Assembly: GCF_012641075.1 (NCBI RefSeq)
Contig: NZ_JAAXLJ010000002.1
Coordinates: 124,001 to 188,000, forward strand
Length of the DNA stretch: 64,000 nt
Reading direction: 5' to 3'
Source of the DNA: Secundilactobacillus angelensis
Lineage (GTDB): Bacteria > Bacillota > Bacilli > Lactobacillales > Lactobacillaceae
Both the position numbers and the translations under genes were made by a program. Below the pieces are notes generated by a model that searched no databases, had not been told where the DNA came from, and saw nothing but the letters and a program-made list of their open reading frames with translations. Of the stretch, positions 9,169 through 17,629 are shown one piece after another; the stretch's first letter is position 1; every line of letters begins with the position of its first letter.

Positions 9169-10206
9169 ATGAACCGTTACGATCGCCAAGAACGCGTCAA
9201 AGTCATCGGCAAAGCTGGTCAGCAAAAAATTGCTAAGGTGACCATCCTAATTGCTGGGGTCGGTGCCTTGGGCAGTTACACTGCCAGTCAACTCGTGAGA
9301 GCCGGTGTGGCGCACCTGATTCTAATTGATCCAGATGTGGTTTCGATGACGAATTTACAGCGCCAAGCTCTTTTCACGGAACAGGATGTAGCCGATGGTG
9401 TGTTTAAAGTCGACGCTGCCAAGAAACATTTACTTGCCATTAATCATGCCGTGACAATCGACGTCTATCCAGAACCACTGAACGAATCCCATTTGACAGA
9501 TCTCAAATTTGACCTTGTATTGGACTGTTTGGATAATTTTCGAACCCGCGATTTTCTCAATAAAATGGCATTGAAACAACACTTTGACTACATTTTTGCC
9601 AGTTGTGCTGGGACCTTTGGCAGCGTCATGCCCGTTTCTCCATCTAGTCACGCTTGTTTAAGCTGTCTGTACCCGAATTTGGAAGAACTCAAACAAACTG
9701 ATTGTGATTTGATTGGCGTCAACACCGCATTAGTACCATTGGTTTCCGGACTCCAAGTTTCATTGGCAATTCACTATTTAGTTGATAAAGTATCCGTAAA
9801 CTTCGAACAACTTTCAACAATAGATAACTGGCAAATGACTTTCCAGAATTTCAGAGTCAAGAAAAATGCTAATTGTCCAATTTGCCAGCAAAACAATTGG
9901 TCAATTTCAACAGCCGAAAACTCGAATCAAGTGACCGTGCTTTGCGGCACCAAAACCTACGCCGTACAAATGAGTTCTTCACCGACTCTAGAAAACCTTA
10001 ACGGCTGGCTGACGCAACACGGCATCGCTTTTCGCCAGTTCAAAAGCTTTTCCGCTTTTACGTGGAGCGGCTACTCAGTAAGTGTCTTCAAAACGGGTAA
10101 AGTGCTGATGTATGGCGTTCCCAACCTTAAAGACGCCACTGCAATCTATCAGAGTCTAACGCAGGCATTACGGCCCGGCGCAACCCAGGAGGCGACGTCG
10201 CTATGA
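9169..10206 (+). CDS. moeB: MoeB/ThiF-family adenylyltransferase
   Basis: E1-like enzymes of this family adenylate the C-terminal glycine of a sulfur carrier, here most likely MoaD of molybdopterin synthase. The N-terminal nucleotide-binding fold is clear: residues 28-36 read IAGVGALGS, followed by the acidic LIDPDVV and the NLQRQ motif. Two CxxC pairs (CLSC near 160 and CPIC near 235) would bind zinc. The 345 residues include about 80 beyond the usual core domain that I do not recognise. The gene starts the cofactor operon, with GAAAGGAG before the ATG, and overlaps moaB by four bases. ThiF for thiamine synthesis is the alternative, but the context favours MoeB. moaD and moaE are not in the window. 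Confidence 0.85.
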   Translation: MNRYDRQERVKVIGKAGQQKIAKVTILIAGVGALGSYTASQLVRAGVAHLILIDPDVVSMTNLQRQALFTEQDVADGVFKVDAAKKHLLAINHAVTIDVYPEPLNESHLTDLKFDLVLDCLDNFRTRDFLNKMALKQHFDYIFASCAGTFGSVMPVSPSSHACLSCLYPNLEELKQTDCDLIGVNTALVPLVSGLQVSLAIHYLVDKVSVNFEQLSTIDNWQMTFQNFRVKKNANCPICQQNNWSISTAENSNQVTVLCGTKTYAVQMSSSPTLENLNGWLTQHGIAFRQFKSFSAFTWSGYSVSVFKTGKVLMYGVPNLKDATAIYQSLTQALRPGATQEATSL

Positions 10207-10670
10207 CAACAGCAATGATTTTAACTATAAGTGATACCCGTGACTTAACCTCTGATAAATCGGGTCAATACTTAGAAACAACGCTCCGAGCACATGGTGT
10301 CTCCGTCACAGATCGACAAGTAGTCATTGACGACACGGTTGATATTCAGTCACAATTTTTACAATTTGAACAGCAATCACCGGATTTAATTATTACTAAC
10401 GGTGGTACTGGAATTGCTCAAAGAGACGTGACAATTCCTGCCTTGACACCATTATTACCTACCCTAGTTGAGGGCTTTGGGGAGACTTTTCGTCAACTCT
10501 CATTTGCCGAAATCGGCACCCGCGCCTTGGCTTCACGGGCTGTGGCTGCGTTTAACCAGCGCAACCAGCTTGTTTATTGCCTTCCAGGTTCAACTAACGC
10601 GTGTCAGACTGCGATGGAAGAACTCATCCTACCTGAATTTGAACATCTCATATTTGAACGACATAAATAA
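10203..10670 (+). CDS. moaB: Molybdenum cofactor biosynthesis protein MoaB/MogA type
   Basis: Proteins of this fold adenylylate molybdopterin before metal insertion. The 155-residue protein shows the family motifs SDTRD near residue 9, TNGGTGIAQRDVT near 67-79, and a C-terminal LPGSTNAC loop. Small Firmicute versions are usually called MoaB and take the role of MogA. The ATG overlaps the moeB stop, and moeA follows after 12 bases with its own AAAGGAG site. The annotation as a cofactor gene is firm; the MoaB/MogA naming is a convention. Confidence 0.9.
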   Translation: MTTAMILTISDTRDLTSDKSGQYLETTLRAHGVSVTDRQVVIDDTVDIQSQFLQFEQQSPDLIITNGGTGIAQRDVTIPALTPLLPTLVEGFGETFRQLSFAEIGTRALASRAVAAFNQRNQLVYCLPGSTNACQTAMEELILPEFEHLIFERHK

Positions 10671-10682
10671 AGGAGAACCACT

Positions 10683-11903
10683 ATGCTAACCAAAAGAAAC
10701 CCCATTTCAATTGATGAAGCTCAAGAAAAAATAAACCAAGTTAAATTACCCATTCAAACCGAAACGATTCCCGTGGAAGAAGCGAACCACCGGGTGCTGG
10801 CAACAGCTATCACGTCACCTTACGCTTACCCTCATTTTCGACGGTCAGGCGTTGATGGTTTCGCCATTCGTGACTCGGATGATCACGACTACCCCAAAAC
10901 GTTTAAAGTCGTGGGTAACATTCCAGCCGGTGAGACTTTTGATGGGCCACTAGGCGAAAACGAAACAGCACGAATCATGACGGGTGCTTTCGTTCCAGAC
11001 AACGCTGATAAAGTCATCATGTTGGAAAAAACGACCGCAGTTGATAATAATGAACAGCTCATCAAAATAATGGGCACTGAAAAGCACAGCAATATCTCTG
11101 AAATTGGGAGTGAGTTTGTGCAAGGCCAAGAACTCATTGCAGCTGACACAGAACTGAACCCAGGCGGACTTGCGATTCTGTCCGCATTTGGTATTCGTGA
11201 GGTCACCGTATTCAAACGACCAACCGTGGCTATCATTACCACTGGCAGTGAATTAATACAGCCCGATGAACCCTTACAAGCAGGTAAAATCTATAACAGC
11301 AACGGTCCCATGATCAAGAACTTAGTTGCTGAAAGTGGCGGTGAAGTCACTCGTTACGAGCAGTTGGTGGATGATTCAGACTTGCTGAAAGCCTCGTTAC
11401 AAAAAGCCATCGCTGAAAACGATATTGTGATCACGGACGGTGCGGTTTCGGTTGGCGACTTCGATTTCGTGGGTGACGCCGCGAGAAGTGCTGATATCCT
11501 GCTATTCAACAAAATAAAGATGCGGCCAGGCAGTGTCACCACCGCTTTCGTAGAAAATAAGACGCTAGTAATGGCTCTTTCTGGCAATCCTGGTGCCTGC
11601 TTCACCGGTTTTTACCTCTACGTCGAACCAGTCCTACGTCGATTTGTCCACCAAAAGACCCGCATCCAACAGACCACGGCAATATTAGCCGCACCCTACC
11701 ATAAAACCAATAATTTTGACCGAGTTCTTCGCTGCCAATTCCAAATGAATTCTGATGGGCTAAAAGTCTATCCCAATGGTTCAGATCAATCAGGTGCACT
11801 GGGAAACTTACAGACCACGACTTGCCTAGTTAAAATCCCACATTCAAAAACACCCATCGAAGTAGACACAGAGGTGACAACATGGCTGCTACCCTTCAAA
11901 TAA
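10683..11903 (+). CDS. moeA: Molybdopterin molybdenumtransferase
   Basis: MoeA inserts molybdate into adenylylated molybdopterin to form active molybdenum cofactor. The 406-residue protein has the MoeA N-terminal domains with [11 protein letters not shown] (near residue 54), the MIMTGAFVP-like loop, and the MogA-like domain with [20 protein letters not shown] and [13 protein letters not shown]. The length is normal. It overlaps the next gene by 22 bases, a tight coupling typical of this operon. Confidence 0.94.
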   Translation: MLTKRNPISIDEAQEKINQVKLPIQTETIPVEEANHRVLATAITSPYAYPHFRRSGVDGFAIRDSDDHDYPKTFKVVGNIPAGETFDGPLGENETARIMTGAFVPDNADKVIMLEKTTAVDNNEQLIKIMGTEKHSNISEIGSEFVQGQELIAADTELNPGGLAILSAFGIREVTVFKRPTVAIITTGSELIQPDEPLQAGKIYNSNGPMIKNLVAESGGEVTRYEQLVDDSDLLKASLQKAIAENDIVITDGAVSVGDFDFVGDAARSADILLFNKIKMRPGSVTTAFVENKTLVMALSGNPGACFTGFYLYVEPVLRRFVHQKTRIQQTTAILAAPYHKTNNFDRVLRCQFQMNSDGLKVYPNGSDQSGALGNLQTTTCLVKIPHSKTPIEVDTEVTTWLLPFK

Positions 11904-12844
11904 TCGGTTATAAAAACAGTGGTAAAACAACAGTGACTGAAGCGCTCATTAAAGCGTTAAGCCCTGACTACCAAGTGGCTGCGATCAAGCACGATGCACA
12001 CGTTGCCGCCATGGACAAAAAGGGCACTGATACTGACCGGTTCGCACGAGCTGGTGCACACAGTGTTGTTTTACAGTCAGATGATGATTTGTTTCTCCAC
12101 CAAACAAAAGACGCCCCAACTTCTGCAACTAAAATTGCTAACTGGTTGCCAGACGCGACGGATATTTTACTCATTGAAGGGTTTAAACCGGACCCATTTC
12201 CCAAAATTGCAATGCTTCGAGCCTCTGACTCCCGAACTGACTTCAATGATTACAAACAAATTCAAGCCTTCGCGAGTTTGACCCCACATGCTGAAGCTGA
12301 ACTCGTTGGTTTGCGAGCTATTATTGACTGGGTAGCTGCCAACATTTTGAAAGGAACTGATCACATGACAGTCGAATTGACCCACTTTAACGATCAAAAC
12401 CGCGCTAAGATGGTGGACGTCACAGACAAAGAAATTACCCACCGAGTTGCGATAGCCACGGGGGAAATCACGATGCAACCTGCCACTTTAGAGCGAATTC
12501 ACCAAGGTCAAATCAAAAAGGGAGATGTATTGGCGGTTGCTCAAGTCGCCGGGATTATGGCTGCCAAACAAACCAGCAGTCTAATTCCCATGTGTCATCT
12601 GATTCCGCTGACTGGCGTGGACATTCATTTTGAAGATAATGATCAAGACACGATCACGGTGACCGCACAGGTGAAGACCAAACACGTGACGGGGGTGGAA
12701 ATTGAAGCCCTTCAGGCCGTTCAAACCACCCTCTTAACCATTTATGATATGTGTAAAGCCATTGACCGCGGGATGCTCATTTCTAACGTCCACTTAGTTG
12801 AAAAGGACGGCGGCAAGAGCGGGCACTTTATTTATCAAGGCTGA
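11882..12844 (+). CDS. MobB-MoaC fusion protein
   Basis: One uninterrupted frame joins two cofactor proteins. Residues 1 to about 160 are MobB, a GTP-binding adapter for guanine dinucleotide addition, with the P-loop GYKNSGKTT at residues 9-17. Residues 162-320 are a complete MoaC, cyclic pyranopterin monophosphate synthase, with the conserved [22 protein letters not shown] and KDGGKSGHF stretches. MoaC acts at the first step of the pathway and MobB at the last, so the fusion is not an obvious substrate channel. An internal ATG at 12365 has AAAGGA 9 bases upstream, so a free MoaC could also be made from the same message. The two family calls are firm; whether one or two polypeptides exist is unknown. 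Confidence 0.9.
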   Translation: MAATLQIIGYKNSGKTTVTEALIKALSPDYQVAAIKHDAHVAAMDKKGTDTDRFARAGAHSVVLQSDDDLFLHQTKDAPTSATKIANWLPDATDILLIEGFKPDPFPKIAMLRASDSRTDFNDYKQIQAFASLTPHAEAELVGLRAIIDWVAANILKGTDHMTVELTHFNDQNRAKMVDVTDKEITHRVAIATGEITMQPATLERIHQGQIKKGDVLAVAQVAGIMAAKQTSSLIPMCHLIPLTGVDIHFEDNDQDTITVTAQVKTKHVTGVEIEALQAVQTTLLTIYDMCKAIDRGMLISNVHLVEKDGGKSGHFIYQG

Positions 12845-12857
12845 AGAAGGGGACAGT

Positions 12858-13430
12858 ATGATGATTGGCGTGGTGTTAGCTGGCGGTGAATCCCGCCGAT
12901 TCAAACAAGATAAAGCCTTGTATCGGCTACCTGGTCAGTGTGTGAATAATGCCCAACTGGCAGTCGACAAACTCAGTCTGTTGTGTGACCGCGTTTTAGT
13001 GAGTGCAAACGCAAAAAACGTATCGACACTGACCAGACAATTTGCTCATTCTCAAAATGTCGAGGTAATCTCAGACCTGCCACCATTTGATAAACGCGGT
13101 CCGCTCAGTGGCATCTACGCTGCTGCCTGTCAGTTCAACACGCCAACTGACCTGCTAATTCTGGCGGTGGACTACCCCTACGTTTCAATTGAGGTCCTAT
13201 CCCGCCTCGCGGATCATGATAACTGCTACGCCCGGACACCCGATGCCGATCACTACACCCTTGCCCATTTCTCAACGACTTCACAAATTCTGCACGATTT
13301 TTTAATGCTGGATGACTATCGTTTACGCCATTTCATTACTGAAGTTCAGCAGTGTGACCCAATTTCATTTGCTAACGCTGAGCTTTTTATTAATTTCAAT
13401 ACTCCGGAGGCTGATTTCCATGCTCACTAA
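12858..13430 (+). CDS. mobA: Molybdenum cofactor guanylyltransferase
   Basis: MobA adds GMP to molybdenum cofactor, giving the MGD form that NarG needs. The 190-residue protein begins with the nucleotidyltransferase motif GVVLAGGESRRFKQDKA and has the later GPLSGIYAA and AVDYPYVS blocks (metal-binding Asp). The open frame extends 20 codons upstream into the mobB-moaC gene. I chose the ATG at 12858 because AGAAGGGGA precedes it and the conserved motif starts immediately after. The gene overlaps the next small gene by 11 bases. Confidence 0.92.
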   Translation: MMIGVVLAGGESRRFKQDKALYRLPGQCVNNAQLAVDKLSLLCDRVLVSANAKNVSTLTRQFAHSQNVEVISDLPPFDKRGPLSGIYAAACQFNTPTDLLILAVDYPYVSIEVLSRLADHDNCYARTPDADHYTLAHFSTTSQILHDFLMLDDYRLRHFITEVQQCDPISFANAELFINFNTPEADFHAH

Positions 13431-13677
13431 AAACCAAATGTCCGATTCAGATTTTCAAAAGTTGCTGCAAGTTGCGCTCACCGACCTCACCATTAGACGA
13501 ACCCTAGTCGAAAATACCGTGGCCGAAGTCAACGAGGAAATGCGGTCGTTGGAAAAAGATGACCGCCTGGATAAACTAGATATGCAAATTCAAGCCATCG
13601 CCCACGACTACGATCATTACAAACAATTTGTGAACCCAAATTTCAAGCTTGATATCAATCAGGAATATTCAGAATAG
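13420..13677 (+). CDS. Unknown 85-residue protein between mobA and nreA
   Basis: I do not recognise this protein. The start at 13420 has CCGGAGG 9 bases upstream and lies inside the end of mobA, so it belongs to the cofactor operon. The product is hydrophilic, probably helical, rich in charged residues and without cysteines or membrane segments; the middle (residues 30-60) could form a short coiled coil. An open frame starting at 13312 in the same phase lacks a ribosome site. Its place at the junction of the cofactor genes and the nre sensor genes suggests a role in nitrate reductase maturation or its control, which is only inference. Confidence 0.75.
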   Translation: MLTKNQMSDSDFQKLLQVALTDLTIRRTLVENTVAEVNEEMRSLEKDDRLDKLDMQIQAIAHDYDHYKQFVNPNFKLDINQEYSE

Positions 13678-13720
13678 TAAAAATATTCCGTTTTTATGTG
13701 AATAATATGAATTTTTAGAG

Positions 13721-13734
13721 TCAAAGCGCTTCCA
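13721..13734 (+). promoter_or_regulatory. cre-like site upstream of nreA
   Basis: TCAAAGCGCTTCCA matches 12 of 14 positions of the CcpA consensus TGWAANCGNTNWCA. It lies 38 bases before the nreA start, where it could repress or roadblock nre expression on preferred sugars. A single match of this quality can arise by chance. Confidence 0.4.
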
Positions 13735-13771
13735 ATTAGGGACAAAAATGTTATCATAGGAGGTAATCAAC

Positions 13772-14206
13772 TTGAGTCTGGAAAACGTGGATACACAGCA
13801 CGATTATCAACACTTGGTTAACCATATTTACCAGGTTGATGACTTCGATTTCGTCGGCGTTGCACTGTATGCTACCGATCAATCAACCATCAAATGGTAC
13901 TTCGTTGCTGGAAACCAGAACGAGCAATTTCGAAAAATCGTACTTCGAAGTGGTATTGGTATTGCCGGATTAGTCGTTAGAACAGGTAAGCCCTTTTGGA
14001 AGAACAGCCTCCAAGATTACGAGTATACTGACAAGATGTATACGCCAATCGCGCGAGTGGAGTCGCTGCAAAACGCGGCTGCTGTTCCCATTTATCTGTC
14101 TGCGGTAAAGTTAGTCGGTGGTGTGCTTCTTGCCGGCTACCGGTCAAATCACCCCGTCTCAAACGAAACAACCAGTCGGCTTTCCCAATACCTGGACACT
14201 TTTTAA
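13772..14206 (+). CDS. nreA: Nitrate sensor NreA (GAF domain)
   Basis: NreA binds nitrate and controls the kinase NreB; without nitrate it holds the kinase down. The 144-residue protein is a single GAF domain, recognisable from the SGIGIAGLVVRTGKPFW stretch near residues 57-73 and the AAAVPIYLSAVKLVGGVLLAG strand pair near 110-130. The TTG start at 13772 is preceded by AGGAGG 8 bases upstream. It is followed by nreB after 26 bases. The call rests on both the GAF pattern and the nreABC order; I could not check individual nitrate-pocket residues. Confidence 0.87.
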   Translation: MSLENVDTQHDYQHLVNHIYQVDDFDFVGVALYATDQSTIKWYFVAGNQNEQFRKIVLRSGIGIAGLVVRTGKPFWKNSLQDYEYTDKMYTPIARVESLQNAAAVPIYLSAVKLVGGVLLAGYRSNHPVSNETTSRLSQYLDTF

Positions 14207-14232
14207 AGTGCGGCGTTGGGAGGTCGGCTTTT

Positions 14233-15273
14233 TTGTTAGAAACACTCAATTGGATTGAACGTTACTTCGATGAGGTTACGGATGCAGTCTTTATTTTTAA
14301 AGAAGAACAGTTATTGGTCAGCAACCAGTTGGCTAAAAGTCTTCAAACTGAACTGAACATCGATCCAAACTACTTAGCAGAAGTGGCTAATACGTCCGTT
14401 AAGCAAAAGCTTTCCCCCACTGACGACTGCTTTAAATGTTCAATCCGCAATCTGATGAAAGAAATTTCAATTCCCATCACGCTAGCAAACGATAAATTAC
14501 ACCCGTTGGAATACTTCCTGATCTACCACGTCATCGATGCGGATAACCACATTTTTTCACTAACGCTCAAGAGTCGCGGCATCATTGAACGAATGGACCA
14601 AGTGGCGGAACAGAAGCAACTTAACCAATACGTCAACCGGGCACATGAAGAAGAACGCAAGAAGATTTCGGCTGACCTGCACGATAGCATTGCCCAAGGT
14701 GTTTATTCCGCCATTATGGGCGTTCGACGCCTGCAAGAAGAATCACTGGATGAGGCCAGTACTAAAGCACTGGCTCAAATTATTGAACGTCAGCTAAACG
14801 ACACCTTAACCGAAGTCAAAGGGATGGCACTAGATATCCGCCCATCCGTTCTGGATAACTTTGGTTTGTTGCCGGCACTTCGTGTATTGGCCCAACGAAC
14901 TGAAGAAAACTCGGGCGTCGACGTTGAAGTTGTTGGCAAAGCTGAGACGGATCAATTATCGACGAACGTGCAAAGCGTGCTTTACCGAATTGCGCAAGAA
15001 TCCATTCATAATGCATTAAAACATGCCCAAGCCAGTGAAATTAGTCTGCTACTGGTGGCACACGACCATTTCATCAATCTAGAGATCATCGATAATGGCG
15101 TTGGTTTTGATATTCCTAAACATCGGCAATTTAACGGTCGATCACTTGGCTTAATGAACATGAATGAACGGGTAAAGGCACTCAACGGTTCTTTTGAGAT
15201 CTCGTCTGAGCCGGGAAATGGCACCACGGTTACTGCCAAATTTCCTATTACCCACCTAAAGGGGGCACATTGA
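14233..15273 (+). CDS. nreB: Sensor histidine kinase NreB
   Basis: NreB is a cytoplasmic kinase that senses oxygen and phosphorylates NreC. The 346-residue protein has an N-terminal PAS-like region (residues 1-125), a HisKA_3 dimerisation segment with the phosphorylation motif DLHDSIAQG (His150), and a HATPase with the N-box and GLGL-type GRSLGLMNM. There are no membrane segments. In staphylococci the PAS domain holds an oxygen-sensitive iron-sulfur cluster on four Cys. Here I find only two Cys in the whole protein (Cys66 and Cys69, CFKC). The TTG start has GGAGG 9 bases upstream. The stop overlaps the nreC start. Confidence 0.92.
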   Translation: MLETLNWIERYFDEVTDAVFIFKEEQLLVSNQLAKSLQTELNIDPNYLAEVANTSVKQKLSPTDDCFKCSIRNLMKEISIPITLANDKLHPLEYFLIYHVIDADNHIFSLTLKSRGIIERMDQVAEQKQLNQYVNRAHEEERKKISADLHDSIAQGVYSAIMGVRRLQEESLDEASTKALAQIIERQLNDTLTEVKGMALDIRPSVLDNFGLLPALRVLAQRTEENSGVDVEVVGKAETDQLSTNVQSVLYRIAQESIHNALKHAQASEISLLLVAHDHFINLEIIDNGVGFDIPKHRQFNGRSLGLMNMNERVKALNGSFEISSEPGNGTTVTAKFPITHLKGAH

Positions 15274-15926
15274 TGTACAAAGTATTAATTGCCGATGACC
15301 ACGCCGTTGTTCGTTTTGGCCTATCAACATTAGTGAATAAACAACCTGAGTTTCAAGTGGTCGATGAAGCCGCTAACGGTACAGATACTTATTTGAGGGT
15401 GGAACAAGGCGACATTGATATTTTAATCATGGATCTCAGTATGCCCCCTGGCGAAAGTGGTCTGATTACGACTAAACGAATTCACGATAATTTTCCTAAA
15501 GTCCGTATTCTGATTCTGTCCATGCATGAAGAACAGGAATACATTAATCAAGCGCTCCATAACGGTGCCATGTCATACGTTTTGAAGAGTTCCTCTGATG
15601 ACGAGCTGCTTCATGCCTTGCATCATTTGATGAACGGTCAGCAGTACGTTGATCAAAATATCAAACTGACAACCGATGATTTAGCCAAAATCAACCAGGA
15701 CGGCGCAAACGTTAATTTGGAGGGCTATAAGGGCCTGTCAAAACGCGAGAGTGAAGTCTTACCACTCATCACCCTAGGCTATTCTAATAAGGAAATTGCC
15801 TCAGAGCTCTTCATTTCTACCAAAACCGTGGAAGCTCATAAGGCCAATATCATGGCTAAGCTGCATTTGAAAAACCGGGCAGAATTGATTCGCTACGCAA
15901 TTCATAATAAATTAATTGATTTATAA
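15273..15926 (+). CDS. nreC: Response regulator NreC (NarL/LuxR type)
   Basis: NreC activates the nitrate respiration genes when phosphorylated. The 217-residue protein has a receiver domain with Asp8-Asp9, the phosphoacceptor Asp54 (IMDLSMP) and the conserved Lys in VLKSSS. A C-terminal LuxR-type helix-turn-helix starts at LSKRESEVLPL and includes TVEAHKANIM. I chose the ATG at 15273, whose first bases overlap the nreB stop (TGATG), because AAAGGGGG lies at 15258-15265; a TTG one codon earlier is less likely. The targets are presumably the nar and cofactor promoters and perhaps the orphan operon downstream. Confidence 0.94.
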   Translation: MYKVLIADDHAVVRFGLSTLVNKQPEFQVVDEAANGTDTYLRVEQGDIDILIMDLSMPPGESGLITTKRIHDNFPKVRILILSMHEEQEYINQALHNGAMSYVLKSSSDDELLHALHHLMNGQQYVDQNIKLTTDDLAKINQDGANVNLEGYKGLSKRESEVLPLITLGYSNKEIASELFISTKTVEAHKANIMAKLHLKNRAELIRYAIHNKLIDL

Positions 15927-15952
15927 CTCATTTTAAGATTGCATCATTGTGA

Positions 15953-16061
15953 GGCTGTGACACAACTCGGTAGATTCCAGAATATAAAGCCAAATAACGT
16001 CATTCCGATGGTTTTTATCGGGATGGCGTTTTTGGTGTTATATGGCCGGAATCTGAGTCGT
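15953..16061 (+). repeat. Dispersed hairpin repeat, copy 2
   Basis: This copy begins GCTGTGACACAACTCGGTAG and shares the CATTCCGATGG / TCGGGATGG hairpin (arms 15998-16009 and 16017-16028) with copy 1 at 2169-2275. The outer halves are also complementary (ATTCC-ATATAA against TTATATGGCCGGAAT), so the whole unit can fold on itself. TTTTT directly after the inner hairpin means it could also terminate nreC transcripts. Confidence 0.7.
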
Positions 16062-16266
16062 AGAACAGGCTAAGCCTATATGCAAGTCACGGATTAAAGC
16101 AAATTTTATGATGTGTGTGTGTCAAGAAATTGAACTAAATCCTTGTCCATATAGACTTATATCACAAGCCCATTTTATTAATAATGTGTCTGAAAACCGT
16201 CAGCATGTTTATCTGCTGTGTCGGTGCTGACTGCTGAAGGTCATTTCATAACAAGCGTTCACTCTT

Positions 16267-16310
16267 TAGGCCTTTTCCCTATATCTCCCATACCATTATT
16301 CAGCTAGAAT
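16267..16310 (+). promoter_or_regulatory. Candidate activator site and promoter of the orphan operon
   Basis: TAGGCCTTTTCCCTA (16267-16281) resembles the NreC palindrome with one extra central base and one changed base. A TAGAAT -10 box lies at 16305-16310 with no recognisable -35. The site would be centred about 42 bases before the predicted start, the classical position for an activator touching RNA polymerase. This is inference from pattern only. Confidence 0.35.
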
Positions 16311-16347
16311 AAATATAAGCAGTTTAAACTGGAAGGAGTAATAGCTT

Positions 16348-16614
16348 ATGGCACACAACGTTAGTCACGATGCAGAATTACTGGGGATTTTAAACGATGT
16401 CAATAATCACCGATTTCGGCAAGGCCGTCAACTGAATCCAAACTCAATGCTCTATACCACGATCAAAGCAGCAAACGATGCTGGTTATTTGAACGACGCT
16501 GTTTTAGACGATACTTATAGTGCAACTCTTGCCAGTGCAGATTTATCAACCGCAACGCTTACTGAGAGCGGTGAACGAAAATTACAAGCCTTGATCAAGG
16601 CTTCTGAAGCCTAG
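16348..16614 (+). CDS. Unknown 88-residue protein, first gene of the orphan operon
   Basis: I do not recognise this protein with confidence. It is soluble and without cysteines. The segment from about residue 33 to 80 (YTTIKAANDAGYLND, then LTESGERKLQAL) has the spacing of a small winged-helix domain of the YjcQ type, which is a weak resemblance. The ATG has AAGGAG 8 bases upstream. The next gene follows after 9 bases, so the three genes form an operon. Position directly after nreABC suggests a link with nitrate respiration. Confidence 0.8.
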   Translation: MAHNVSHDAELLGILNDVNNHRFRQGRQLNPNSMLYTTIKAANDAGYLNDAVLDDTYSATLASADLSTATLTESGERKLQALIKASEA

Positions 16615-16623
16615 GAGGCAGCC

Positions 16624-17610
16624 ATGATGGATATGGACGCTAAACAAAAATTAGCTGACAAATACGATAATATTGCAATTTACACATCGGGTTTTTACGC
16701 CGACCCGGAAGATTCTTTGGGCTCTCGCAGCAAGTTAATGGAAACTTTGAAATCGCTGACGATGAACCAACACGCTGACACCCCGTTTTCTCTGCAAATT
16801 ATGACTACCAATGGCGAGATCAACGTGATGCCCTTAGGACTTTTAAGCTTGGATGAACTTAAACAATATGAAAATGAGCACCGTCAGGCAGTTGGCCTAA
16901 ATGATGACGATGATCGCATCCCGATGGTGATTCAATTTGCGCCGCACACAGAACACGGGAAAATACAGAAGCAAATTGTCGGCACCACCAATGATCTATT
17001 TGATCACTTTAATGATCAGTTTCCAAAGATTTGGGCAGTTGTACAAGATTATTTAGCGGCTAATCAAGAAATTCTGATTGGGATTGAGCGCGATCTACTG
17101 ACGGATGCTAAGGACGTGCAATCAGAGTACCTCAATAATTTTAAAACTATGACGCCGGAAGAACGAAAGCAAAACGTTGGCTATGAATTGAAAAACGAAG
17201 AACTGGAACATTTCAGTTATTTTATGGCTGATATGCACGAAATTCAGGCAGTGGTTATGTCAGCCGCGTCATTTACCCAACACGAGATTATGGGCGATAA
17301 TTTATTTGCCGCTGTGATGAATGACCGGGTATTACGGAATACGTTTTTCTGGGTACTTGATAATACTTTTTATGAAATTATGTATTACTTCATTGAAAAG
17401 ACCCGTGCAATGTCCGACAGTGATAAAGCCATCAAACATTTACGCCATCAAAAGAAACTCATGATCATTAATATGCGAAACGATGCCTTTGAACGGGCGC
17501 AACAAGCACTGGATGACCCCAAGCAAACCATTGATCTCAATCATTATTTCACGGATATCTTTATCCCAGTAGCAGAACAGTTCTCTGCCGAATTGGATAA
17601 ATTTAACTAA
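16624..17610 (+). CDS. Unknown 328-residue protein, second gene of the orphan operon
   Basis: No family is apparent to me. The protein is soluble, acidic and rich in Met, Asn and Asp. The N-terminal third looks mixed alpha/beta (YDNIAIYTSGFYADPED, then VIQFAPH); the rest is probably helical, with several Phe/Met-rich stretches around residues 190-260. No cysteine, nucleotide-binding loop, signal peptide or membrane segment is visible. AGGAGG precedes the ATG at 16624; ATGs at 16627 and 16633 are also possible starts. The gene sits between the possible winged-helix gene and the prenyl-synthase-like gene. Confidence 0.85.
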   Translation: MMDMDAKQKLADKYDNIAIYTSGFYADPEDSLGSRSKLMETLKSLTMNQHADTPFSLQIMTTNGEINVMPLGLLSLDELKQYENEHRQAVGLNDDDDRIPMVIQFAPHTEHGKIQKQIVGTTNDLFDHFNDQFPKIWAVVQDYLAANQEILIGIERDLLTDAKDVQSEYLNNFKTMTPEERKQNVGYELKNEELEHFSYFMADMHEIQAVVMSAASFTQHEIMGDNLFAAVMNDRVLRNTFFWVLDNTFYEIMYYFIEKTRAMSDSDKAIKHLRHQKKLMIINMRNDAFERAQQALDDPKQTIDLNHYFTDIFIPVAEQFSAELDKFN

Positions 17611-17629
17611 CTAATGAGGAGATGCTGAT

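Larger units (their letters stand above)
15927..16347. other. Intergenic region after nreC
   Basis: This 421-base gap holds copy 2 of the dispersed hairpin repeat (15953-16061), a third copy of the GCAAGTC direct repeat (16082-16119), and an NreC-like half-palindromic site (16267-16281). It ends with a probable -10 box TAGAAT (16305-16310) and the AAGGAG of the next gene. I see no open frame or RNA gene in it. Confidence 0.6.

Noticed and set aside
12167-12478. 103-codon minus-strand frame across mobB-moaC
   Set aside because: It runs opposite two well-conserved protein domains and lacks a ribosome site.
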